Assembly: GCA_903891375.1 (NCBI GenBank)
Contig: CAITEL010000059.1
Span: 1 to 7,570, forward strand
Reading direction: 5' to 3'
DNA from: an uncultured Neisseriaceae bacterium
GTDB taxonomy: Bacteria; Pseudomonadota; Gammaproteobacteria; Burkholderiales; UBA11063
Length of the DNA: 7,570 nucleotides
The notes under the pieces were generated by a model. The model saw only the letters and a program-made list of their open reading frames with translations, was not told the DNA's origin and did no database searches. The position numbers were made by a program, and so were the translations under genes. Shown in pieces: positions 1 to 5,538 of the stretch (its first letter is position 1; each line of letters begins with the position of its first letter).

Positions 1-114
1 ATGGCTTTTTTTTGAGGGTAAATGGCTTTTTTTTGAGGGTAAATGGCTTTTTTTTGAGGGTAAATGGCTTTTTTTTGAGGGTAAATGGCTTTTTTTTGAG
101 GGTAAATGGCTTTA
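1..114. repeat. Iteron array: five perfect 21-bp direct repeats plus a partial sixth (plasmid origin)
   Basis: Each unit is ATGGC, then eight T, then GAGGGTAA. Perfect copies begin at 1, 22, 43, 64 and 85; a sixth starts at 106 but diverges after ATGGCTTT. The units are head to tail with no spacer, and 21 bp is about two helical turns, so they would present one face of the helix to a bound initiator. This is the classic arrangement of iterons that bind the Rep protein, and rep starts about 90 bp downstream. The array reaches base 1, so more copies may lie outside the window. The T8 tract inside every unit is unusual and could help local melting. The partial last unit runs into the rep promoter, which suggests that Rep binding also represses rep (inference). 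Confidence 0.85.
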
Positions 115-118
115 GGTG

Positions 119-127
119 TGGTATAAT
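119..127 (+). promoter_or_regulatory. rep promoter, extended -10 (TGGTATAAT)
   Basis: TATAAT at 122-127 is preceded by TG and one base, a perfect extended -10 motif. No good -35 is visible at 16-18 bp; TTGAGG at 96-101 is 20 bp away. The element sits directly after the partial sixth iteron, so Rep bound to the array would be expected to interfere with polymerase. Transcription should begin near 134, just before the inverted repeat at 139-168. Confidence 0.6.
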
Positions 128-138
128 ATGGCTAACAA

Positions 139-168
139 ACCTATTTTATGCGGAAACATAAAATAGGT
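139..168 (+). promoter_or_regulatory. 12-bp perfect inverted repeat in the rep leader
   Basis: ACCTATTTTATG (139-150) and CATAAAATAGGT (157-168) are exact reverse complements separated by six bases, CGGAAA. The repeat lies between the predicted transcription start and the rep Shine-Dalgarno. It could be an operator for a Rep dimer, as known for several iteron plasmids, or an mRNA hairpin. The ATG at 148 is inside the left arm, which argues against it being the real rep start. The stem is AT-rich and has no T-tract after it, so it does not look like an intrinsic terminator. Confidence 0.6.
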
Positions 169-204
169 ATTCACAAAAACCTTTATATGACAAAGGAGTT
201 GTTT

Positions 205-1719
205 ATGTTAGCACGTAATTTTACCAGAAAATCTAATATGAATGTTGATGATGTTCTTCAAGACAATGTACCTGATAAGATTTATTCTTCTATCTTATTC
301 ACATTGGTGAATCTTCCATATAAAGCAAATTCTATTGATATCGAGCCTATAATAATTGATAAAATTGAATATAAAAGTTATAAAAATCATTATAGATTTG
401 ATAACGGTACTATGACCATTATTAAGATTGCATCGACTGAATTTGTTCCGTATGGAATATATGCACGGAAGATTATTAATTTTATACTTGCGGAATTTGC
501 TTACAAATATAGTTTGCCACAAATTTATGATTGTGATCAATCTAGGCGTATGGTTAAGTTAGGTAAAAATCATTTGGATTTTATCGAAAAAATATGTGGA
601 ACAAGAAAAGTAGGGTCAAATACTCGAAAAGCTATTTTACAGCAATTACAGGCTATTTTAAATTGTAAAATGGCTATTGCTACAGGATATAAGCAAATCA
701 ACCCTAAAGATGATGAAATATTTGCTAATGATAAGTGTCAGTTTGCTTTAATTGAATCTGATAATGAACAATTAATTAATCATCGATTTGATGTTTTTAA
801 TAATTGGCAGTCGGAAATTTATATTACATATAATTTGGCTGATATTTTATCTAGTAAAATAATGCCATTGGATAAAAATGTGTATATGCAAATAAATAGC
901 CCAATGGAGTTAGATTGTTTTCAATATTTTACGTATCAAGGGTATTTAAATCTTAAAAAAGGCAATGATAAAGATATCAAGTATCTTTGGGATGATACGT
1001 TTAGATTATTTGGGCGGGGATATGCTAAAACTAGTAGAGGAATTGCAGATTTTAAAAAAGAATTTCGTAAAAACATAGAATCATTACAGCAAAAAACAAC
1101 TTTAATGATTTCTGCACCATTGGATGTAAAATATATTACTTTTCGACCTCAAGTACCAACTATGCTTTCAACTCCTACTGCAGACTCTTTGAAGTGGTCA
1201 GAAATCGATTATGAGAGTTATAAGCCAATGTTAGATAATTTAGCTAAAATTGAGAGCCAATTAGGTAATGTAGAAAAAGATGTACACTCTCTTAATAAAT
1301 GGGATGATTTCCTTGCAAAATATGATTTATTAAGAAAATTTGATAAAAGTGCTATAACGACGATTAAGAAATATTTTGACTTAGATGCAGAACAAACTAA
1401 AAAAACTATTGAATATGCAAAAACACAAAAACCACGTAATATGTCAGCTTATTTAGTTGCTGCTTTAAATAACAAATGGGTAGAATTTAATGAAAGCTTT
1501 AAAAAACGATTAGAATCTTGGCAAAAAATATATGATAAACTAACTGGTGAACAAAAACGTAAGGTTGATAGTGCTGTATCAACTGCAATACCTAAACTAC
1601 GTGATAAATGGTTACAAGAGCAGATTGATGGTAGGATTTTAACGTTAATTTATGCACGTTATCTTATTGATGAAGACCGTGATATATTATTGCAAGAGCT
1701 TACGGGTTCTCGATATTAA
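205..1719 (+). CDS. repA: Plasmid replication initiator, RepA_C type (PF04796-like)
   Basis: Initiator that would bind the adjacent iterons and open the origin. The open frame extends up to an ATG at 148, but that codon is inside the 139-168 inverted repeat and has no ribosome site. AAAGGAG at 192-198 with a 6-base gap selects ATG 205, giving 504 residues beginning MLARNFTRKS. Recognisable family features are PYG followed by a helix around residue 82 (PYGIYARKIINFILAEF), a W-x-S/I-I-Y segment near 201, the SPMELDCFQYFTY block near 232, and WDDTFRLFGRGY followed by FKKEFRKNI. After these the protein has a long C-terminal extension with a coiled region and a PRNMSAYLVAALNNKW segment, like the C-terminal part of other plasmid Rep proteins (resemblance only). 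Family assignment is from remembered motifs. The symbol is generic. Confidence 0.85.
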   Translation: MLARNFTRKSNMNVDDVLQDNVPDKIYSSILFTLVNLPYKANSIDIEPIIIDKIEYKSYKNHYRFDNGTMTIIKIASTEFVPYGIYARKIINFILAEFAYKYSLPQIYDCDQSRRMVKLGKNHLDFIEKICGTRKVGSNTRKAILQQLQAILNCKMAIATGYKQINPKDDEIFANDKCQFALIESDNEQLINHRFDVFNNWQSEIYITYNLADILSSKIMPLDKNVYMQINSPMELDCFQYFTYQGYLNLKKGNDKDIKYLWDDTFRLFGRGYAKTSRGIADFKKEFRKNIESLQQKTTLMISAPLDVKYITFRPQVPTMLSTPTADSLKWSEIDYESYKPMLDNLAKIESQLGNVEKDVHSLNKWDDFLAKYDLLRKFDKSAITTIKKYFDLDAEQTKKTIEYAKTQKPRNMSAYLVAALNNKWVEFNESFKKRLESWQKIYDKLTGEQKRKVDSAVSTAIPKLRDKWLQEQIDGRILTLIYARYLIDEDRDILLQELTGSRY

Positions 1720-1791
1720 ACATATTTTATGCGTAGTTTTGATTTATTTAATTTGATTTAATCTGGTCTTATGAAGTATGTAGTTTTAAGG

Positions 1792-1797
1792 TATAAT
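1792..1797 (+). promoter_or_regulatory. Candidate -10 box (TATAAT) for the small membrane genes
   Basis: GGTATAATAT at 1790-1799 matches the -10 context of the rep promoter (GGTATAAT at 120-127). No convincing -35 is visible. The expected start of transcription, near 1804, coincides with an ATG at 1804, so the first gene would be nearly leaderless or would start at a later codon. The promoter would also serve the overlapping ORF at 2027. Confidence 0.35.
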
Positions 1798-1803
1798 ATT
1801 GTT

Positions 1804-2055
1804 ATGAAATTAAAATTTATTAAAATTGATTTTGATAGCGATACGGTTAAATTGATGTCTGAGCGAATAAACATATTATCGTGGGCTCTTGGTGGTTTAA
1901 ATTATATGGGTTTTAATCTTCAAGGTATTACTAGAATTGCCGTTACTGTCTTGGGTTGGTTAATTCTACAGTATATATCCTTTGCGTTTCTTAAAGTTAG
2001 TCGTACTCTTAAAAAGGAGGAAAATGATGGAATTAATAAAAATATTGGTATTTAA
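1804..2055 (+). CDS. Small membrane protein, unknown function
   Basis: About 83 residues from ATG 1804. The frame extends to an ATG at 1771, but a TATAAT at 1792-1797 lies between the two codons, so 1804 or the ATG at 1855 (MSERINIL) seems more likely; none has a good ribosome site. The C-terminal half holds one hydrophobic segment (GITRIAVTVLGWLILQYISF), followed by a basic-acidic tail (KVSRTLKKEENDG), consistent with a single membrane helix. I do not recognise the family. The last 29 bases overlap the next small ORF, which also encodes a membrane segment, suggesting translational coupling. A role in plasmid maintenance or host interaction is only a guess from position. Confidence 0.5.
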   Translation: MKLKFIKIDFDSDTVKLMSERINILSWALGGLNYMGFNLQGITRIAVTVLGWLILQYISFAFLKVSRTLKKEENDGINKNIGI

Positions 2056-2140
2056 TGTTGTTATTATTGGTGGTGCATTTTATTTATTACATTTAGCTGT
2101 TAAAAGTACGAAACAAAAATCTAAACATCGACATATTTAA
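2027..2140 (+). CDS. Very small single-helix membrane protein (37-38 aa), unknown
   Basis: A strong Shine-Dalgarno, AAGGAGG at 2014-2020, precedes ATG codons at 2024 and 2027; 2027 has the better 6-base spacing. The peptide begins MELIKILVFNVVIIGGAF, continues YLLHLAV, and ends in a basic tail rich in K, H and R (KSTKQKSKHRHI). It is one hydrophobic helix with a positively charged C-terminus. It overlaps the end of the preceding ORF in the +1 frame. The shape resembles small hydrophobic toxins and regulatory membrane peptides, but there is no sequence match I can name. The ribosome site is among the best in the window, which is the main reason to believe it is translated. Confidence 0.5.
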   Translation: MELIKILVFNVVIIGGAFYLLHLAVKSTKQKSKHRHI

Positions 2141-2182
2141 GATATGTTTGTTTGAAAGAAAAAATATAGGCAATAAATTATA

Positions 2183-2368
2183 ATGGATGGATTTAAAAGT
2201 TTAAAAGAATTAGGGTATTTACCTGAACAACATTTAGCGGTAAAGAAAGTTCTTGAGGAAATGCAAGCAAATGGATTAATTGAAATTAGAATCATTGGAA
2301 AAAACTCAAATGGGGAAAATATTATAGGCTATGAGCTAGTGCAACAAAGACCCAATACTCTCATGTAA
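2183..2368 (+). CDS. Hypothetical 61-aa protein, possible winged-helix fold
   Basis: It starts at ATG 2183 with only a weak upstream TAGG. The sequence reads as a helix (LAVKKVLEEMQANGLIEIR) followed by a turn with N and G (GKNSNGENIIGYELV), reminiscent of the recognition helix and wing of a winged-helix domain. It is too short for a full domain and could be a fragment. It stands alone, with 42 bases to the previous ORF and 79 to the next. I do not recognise it. Confidence 0.45.
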   Translation: MDGFKSLKELGYLPEQHLAVKKVLEEMQANGLIEIRIIGKNSNGENIIGYELVQQRPNTLM

Positions 2369-2447
2369 AAATAAAAATGTGCTCGTTGTAATAATAGCAA
2401 ATTATGATCATTATCTTTTTTATTAAAATTTTTGTAAAAGGCGCTAA

Positions 2448-2828
2448 ATGGCAACAAAACATAGTGGTAATAGTCAAAATTATGATGAAATTGAATACGC
2501 TATTTATTGTGATGGACTTGAAAAACAATATAATCAAGCCAAAGATGAAGGTATGTTTGAGGTGCTAAAAGTACTGGAATTAGATAAAACACATTCAGAT
2601 CATAATGTAGTGCAAGCGGTTGATTATTTTAAAGAAAACAATGGTGTTATAAAAAATGATGCACCTATGGGGTTTTTGACTGAATATGAAAAAAATATCG
2701 TAAATAAAGGTGAAACATTTCGTTCAGAGCTTTACTGTATGCTTTTATCATCTAAATTCGCTGAGTCTATTGAAGACAGGACTATATTTATGCAACATTC
2801 TTTTAAATATGCCTTTGAGAGTCAATAG
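2448..2828 (+). pseudogene. Tn3-family transposase fragment (internal segment, 126 aa)
   Basis: The protein matches an internal part of Tn3-family TnpA, whose full length is close to 1000 residues. The recognisable part is residues 72 to 126: DAPMGFLTEYEKNIV, then GETFRSELYCMLLSSKFAESI and MQHSFKYAF, which correspond to the family's dxPldFL...e, sLYkilLf.kvaeaI and hSykY blocks. The DDE catalytic region is absent. Neither flank continues the transposase in any frame I read, so this is a relic of an old transposon, not a functional element. It has an acceptable ribosome site (AAAAGG at 2436-2441, 6 bases before the ATG), so the fragment may still be expressed. Confidence 0.7.
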
Positions 2829-2858
2829 AAAAAATAAGTACGACGCTATTTATTTTTG

Positions 2859-2867
2859 TGCTATAAT
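2859..2867 (+). promoter_or_regulatory. kfrA promoter, extended -10 (TGCTATAAT)
   Basis: TATAAT at 2862-2867 is preceded by TG and one base. No strong -35 is seen. Predicted transcription starts near 2874, inside the first of three GTTAC repeats, so a protein binding those repeats would block the promoter. Confidence 0.55.
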
Positions 2868-2868
2868 A

Positions 2869-2905
2869 TGTTACTTAATAATACCTGTTACCTTATGTTA
2901 CCTTA
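2869..2905 (+). promoter_or_regulatory. GTTAC repeat cluster upstream of kfrA (candidate KfrA operator)
   Basis: TGTTACTTA at 2869-2877 is followed by two tandem 10-bp copies of TGTTACCTTA at 2886-2895 and 2896-2905. They lie between the -10 box and the kfrA ribosome site. KfrA proteins of other plasmids are known to bind repeats in their own promoters, so autoregulation is the simplest reading. A diverged copy of the whole block lies downstream of the gene at 3484-3520. Confidence 0.55.
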
Positions 2906-2918
2906 AAGGGGCTTCTTA

Positions 2919-3482
2919 ATGAAAATTGAAACTTTGACTTATGAAATTGTACGTGACCAAATTAATGAAATGGTTGAGGCTGGTGAGAAAATAACCGTAC
3001 GGAATGTTCGGGGGCGTGTTGGTGGTAAAATGGCTACAATAGCCGATTATTTAAAGCAATGGCACTTAGAGCAACGCATACAAATTAGTGATGATGATTT
3101 TTCTATTGAACTAAAAAAAGCTATTATTATTGATAGAAAAAATATTACCGACATGGTAATTGCGTCTTACGACTCAAAGTATTTAGATTTAGCAACTACA
3201 TTTGTTGAGGTGGGTAATTTATTAAACGAAAAAGAAGATGCATGTACAAAATTGGAATCTGAGTTTAAAACATTAAAGTTGCAAACAGATGCCCATAAAA
3301 TTAAACTAGAAACACAACTTGATGGATTAGAAAAAGTAAATAGTGACCTTAAAAAGCAACTCGAATTATTACAAAATAAACTAGATACCGCAACTAATGA
3401 CAAGTACGCAGTGTCAAAAGATTGTGCGGTGTGGGAGTCAAAGTATAATGAATTATCTAGGCAGATACATACTAAAAAGTAG
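2919..3482 (+). CDS. kfrA: KfrA-like plasmid DNA-binding coiled-coil protein
   Basis: 187 residues with a well placed ribosome site (AAAGGGG at 2905-2911, 7 bases before the ATG). Residues 5-50 form the KfrA N-terminal helix-turn-helix: LTYEIVRDQINEMVEAGE, then ITVRNVRGRVGGKMATIADYL with a following W, matching the family pattern of helix, T-x-x-x-V-R, G-G, then hhxxLxxW. From about residue 96 to 185 the sequence is charged heptad-type coiled coil (LLNEKEDACTKLESEFKTL and beyond). KfrA proteins of IncP and IncU plasmids repress their own gene and aid stable inheritance, probably by filament-like oligomerisation on DNA. This one is shorter than the 300-residue-plus classical KfrA. No parA or parB is in the window, so whether it works with a partition system is unknown. 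Confidence 0.75.
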   Translation: MKIETLTYEIVRDQINEMVEAGEKITVRNVRGRVGGKMATIADYLKQWHLEQRIQISDDDFSIELKKAIIIDRKNITDMVIASYDSKYLDLATTFVEVGNLLNEKEDACTKLESEFKTLKLQTDAHKIKLETQLDGLEKVNSDLKKQLELLQNKLDTATNDKYAVSKDCAVWESKYNELSRQIHTKK

Positions 3483-3483
3483 C

Positions 3484-3520
3484 GTTACTTAATGATACTC
3501 GTTACTTTATATTACCATTA
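3484..3520. repeat. Diverged second copy of the kfrA upstream repeat block
   Basis: This stretch begins two bases after the kfrA stop codon. It starts GTTACTTAATGATAC and continues CGTTACTTTATATTACCATTA. Aligned by eye to 2870-2905, about 30 of the first 36 bases agree. It lies in the 80-bp gap between the convergent kfrA and recombinase genes. It could be a second KfrA-binding site, a centromere-like site, or the scar of a duplication that brought in kfrA. The rest of the gap, to 3562, shows no convincing terminator hairpin. Confidence 0.5.
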
Positions 3521-3562
3521 TACCGACCATACTCTGTGATAGGTGACCCATTAAGTATGTTA

Positions 3563-4471
3563 CTAGATATTCCAATGCTTTGTTTTGTCTAAGGTTTCAA
3601 TTCTAAAAAGGTCAAGAAAACAATTCCTATTATCTGCTAATTGATTTACTTCACTACCAATATATTCAATAACCTCATTAAGTTCGTCATCATCATTATA
3701 TTCGATAGTAAGAATGTACGTGTAGTCATCTATTTTTTTAGATTCATATTCTAACAATATAAACGATTCAATATCTTCTTTGGCTTTTTTTCTACCTCTA
3801 GTAAAGCTATGATTGTTTTCAACACAATATTCTAATTTTATCTGTATTGATTGTGGTGTATTTGATTTTTGAGGCATAATGGCATTTGGGATTGTATTGT
3901 TAGCGGTCAGTTGATTTTCTTTCATGTACCGATATAGCGTTACATAATGAATACCAAATTTTTTAGCAATATCAGTTTTTTTGTACCTATCCACTATCAT
4001 TTGTTGCATTTCCATAATCTGGTCTTCATTAAGAGCTTTCACTCGACCCTTATATTTATTTGCCTTTTTCGCTATCGCAATACCATCTAGCTGACGCTCT
4101 TTAATGAGAGAGCGTTCAAATTCTGCAAACGCCCCCATTACTGATAACATAAGTTTTCCCATCGGATTTTTATCATCTCTAGCAAAAGTCAGATTTTCCT
4201 TAATAAATTGTACTGTAATATTTTTAGCTGTGATTTTATCGACCAATTTTCTTAAATCATCCAAATTACGAGCTAGTCTATCCATTGAGTGTACAAATAG
4301 AGTATCACCATCTCTTATAAAATTTAATAAATTATTCAATTCTGGACGATTAGTATCTTTACCAGAACATTTATCAGTGAATATCCTATCTAACTCTAAC
4401 CCATCTAATTGTCGTGTAGTATTTTGTTCAATGGTACTAACACGAATATATCCGATTTTATGACCTTTCAT
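3563..4471 (-). CDS. Serine recombinase (resolvase/invertase family) with extra C-terminal domain
   Basis: Residues 1-140 are a complete resolvase catalytic domain: GYIRVST with Arg10 and the nucleophile Ser12, the SMDRLARN block with Asp64, Arg65 and Arg68, and the helix-E region EFERSLIKERQ at 117-127. KGRVKALNEDQI leads to a helix-turn-helix at about 163-183 (KKTDIAKKFGIHYVTLYRYM). Typical resolvases of this kind end near 190-200 residues; this one continues to 302 with an acidic segment containing a C-x14-C-like pair of cysteines far apart and no family I recognise. The start overlaps the ORF6N stop as ATGA, and no separate ribosome site is obvious, so translation is probably coupled. Substrate sites could be the palindromes at 5131 and 5401, but this is a hypothesis only. 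It may act in plasmid multimer resolution or DNA inversion. Confidence 0.85.
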   Translation of the reverse strand: MKGHKIGYIRVSTIEQNTTRQLDGLELDRIFTDKCSGKDTNRPELNNLLNFIRDGDTLFVHSMDRLARNLDDLRKLVDKITAKNITVQFIKENLTFARDDKNPMGKLMLSVMGAFAEFERSLIKERQLDGIAIAKKANKYKGRVKALNEDQIMEMQQMIVDRYKKTDIAKKFGIHYVTLYRYMKENQLTANNTIPNAIMPQKSNTPQSIQIKLEYCVENNHSFTRGRKKAKEDIESFILLEYESKKIDDYTYILTIEYNDDDELNEVIEYIGSEVNQLADNRNCFLDLFRIETLDKTKHWNI

Positions 4472-5355
4472 AATAAATTATCATTTTTTAATAGGTTAAG
4501 TTTATTTAGAATCTCAATGGAAAATCTATCCATCTTGTTAAATGCAAACCACTTTTTGCCTAAATCTTTGAGACTTGCTCCTATGTGGTATATTTCATCG
4601 TCTATAATCAAAAACCGATCATGTGATAAATCAAATTTTTTTAAAGTTACATTATTATACTGGGCATTATATTTTGCAATATCAAGTTCAAGAGATTTAC
4701 TTATGTTTTTTGTGTAGATAGTAATTTTTACTTTGGAGATTTTGCTAAAAAGTAATAATATAGTTTCATCTATATAATTATCTATTAATATAATTGAGGA
4801 TTTAGCACACTTTATTAATTTATTTACAAAGACATAGGCATCAAAAATTTCACCATTATAAAAAATACCCTGTGTTGGCTTTAATTCTTTTGATTCCAAT
4901 GCGTTAAATAGTTTTGTAAAGTTATCTTCATGTTTTAATAGTTTTTGCTCGACATTTTCTAACCGTTGAAATATACCAGCATTTTGTGATATGAATCTTC
5001 TCATTGCTATAAAATTATTCATTATTTTTATACTAAGTTCTATTGCAATATCACTTTTTAAAACAGCACTAAGCATTGATACTCCTTGCTCAGTAAATAC
5101 ATAAGGTAAATATCTTCTTCCACCATAAACACTTGAGATCACAAATTGTGATCTCAAGTTATCAAACTCATCATTCGTAAGTTGGAATCTATAATTTTCA
5201 GGAAATCTGTTTAAATTTCTTTTTACAGCTTGATTAAATGTTCTTGTTTCCACATTATATAACGTAGCAAGATCAGAGTCTAACATTACCTGTGTACTAC
5301 GTATAGTAAAAATTTTCTTTTGTAATTCTACATCGGTTATGATAACATCATTCAT
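4468..5355 (-). CDS. ORF6N-domain protein with PLD-like C-terminus
   Basis: 295 residues. Residues 5-95 form an ORF6N domain (PF10543-like): IRSTQVMLDSDLATLYNVET, TFNQAVKRNLNRFPENYRFQL, then LRSQFVIS, GGRRYLPYVFTEQGVSML. This domain is found in phage and mobile-element DNA-binding or antirepressor-like proteins. A coiled stretch (about 125-150) links it to a C-terminal domain ending in HDRFLIIDDEIYHIGASLKDLG. His245, Arg247 and Asp252 fit the spacing of the phospholipase-D HxKx4D motif with Arg in place of Lys; only one such motif is present, so catalysis is doubtful. A weak AGG lies 8 bases before the ATG. The gene is followed by the recombinase with an ATGA overlap. A matching DNA palindrome lies inside the gene and in its promoter region. 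Likely a DNA-binding regulator; target and role unknown. Confidence 0.8.
   Translation of the reverse strand: MNDVIITDVELQKKIFTIRSTQVMLDSDLATLYNVETRTFNQAVKRNLNRFPENYRFQLTNDEFDNLRSQFVISSVYGGRRYLPYVFTEQGVSMLSAVLKSDIAIELSIKIMNNFIAMRRFISQNAGIFQRLENVEQKLLKHEDNFTKLFNALESKELKPTQGIFYNGEIFDAYVFVNKLIKCAKSSIILIDNYIDETILLLFSKISKVKITIYTKNISKSLELDIAKYNAQYNNVTLKKFDLSHDRFLIIDDEIYHIGASLKDLGKKWFAFNKMDRFSIEILNKLNLLKNDNLL
5131..5159. repeat. 29-bp perfect palindrome inside the ORF6N gene
   Basis: Left arm ACTTGAGATCACAA, one central A, right arm TTGTGATCTCAAGT on the + strand: 14-bp arms with no mismatch. On the coding strand it spells codons for LRSQFVIS (residues 67-74), a conserved part of ORF6N proteins. 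It matches the palindrome at 5401-5429 in 23 of 29 positions, including the 13-bp core TCACAAATTGTGA. Confidence 0.9.
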
Positions 5356-5384
5356 TAATTTAGCCTATTCGATATTATTAGATA

Positions 5385-5414
5385 TTATTATTATTTAATT
5401 CTTTGAGGTCACAA
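5385..5414 (-). promoter_or_regulatory. Candidate promoter for the ORF6N-recombinase pair
   Basis: On the minus strand TTGTGA (5414-5409) lies 18 bp before TAATAA (5390-5385), about 30 bp ahead of the ATG. The -35 is formed by the right half of the 5401-5429 palindrome, so binding there would block transcription. The AT-rich surroundings contain other possible -10 boxes, so the exact one is uncertain. Confidence 0.3.
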
Positions 5415-5429
5415 ATTGTGACCTCAAAG
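5401..5429. promoter_or_regulatory. 29-bp perfect palindrome upstream of the ORF6N gene (candidate operator)
   Basis: Left arm CTTTGAGGTCACAA, central A, right arm TTGTGACCTCAAAG: 14-bp perfect arms. It lies 46 bp before the ORF6N start codon and overlaps the likely -35 box, the expected place for an operator. It has the same core and centre as the palindrome in the coding region; all six differences fall in three symmetric base-pair positions. Confidence 0.75.
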
Positions 5430-5538
5430 ATACTAAAAATATTACAGTAGGTATTATAACATAAGATAGAATTAGTAACAAAATAAAAATATTAATGCTA
5501 TTGTAATATATTTTGTGCAATTTCAAGACATTGCGTTA

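Noticed and set aside
1..114. Repeated units as a CRISPR array
   Set aside because: The 21-bp units are directly adjacent with no unique spacers, contain a T8 run and lead into rep; iterons explain them.
167..175. DnaA box candidate GTATTCACA
   Set aside because: One mismatch to TTATNCACA at the first base and it overlaps the inverted repeat; a single weak match in AT-rich DNA is not enough.
295..540. Minus-strand reading frame opposite rep
   Set aside because: No ribosome site or recognisable domain; lies wholly inside a well supported gene.
1724..1734. TATTTTATGCG shared with the rep leader (144-152 region) as a second Rep site
   Set aside because: Eleven bases in very AT-rich DNA with no symmetry at the second location; likely chance.
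2123..2149. Short stem (ACATAT/ATATGT) as a terminator after the small membrane ORFs
   Set aside because: Six A/T-rich pairs and no T-run; too weak to call.
2710..2919. Plus-strand frame overlapping the transposase fragment and the kfrA promoter
   Set aside because: It crosses the extended -10 and the GTTAC repeats, has no ribosome site, and reads as a shadow.
3167..3403. Minus-strand frame opposite the kfrA coiled coil
   Set aside because: Ser/Phe/Asn-rich product typical of the reverse of a coiled-coil gene; no start signal.
4104..4717. Plus-strand frames opposite the recombinase and ORF6N genes
   Set aside because: Both are opposite genes with clear catalytic or domain motifs and have no supporting signals.
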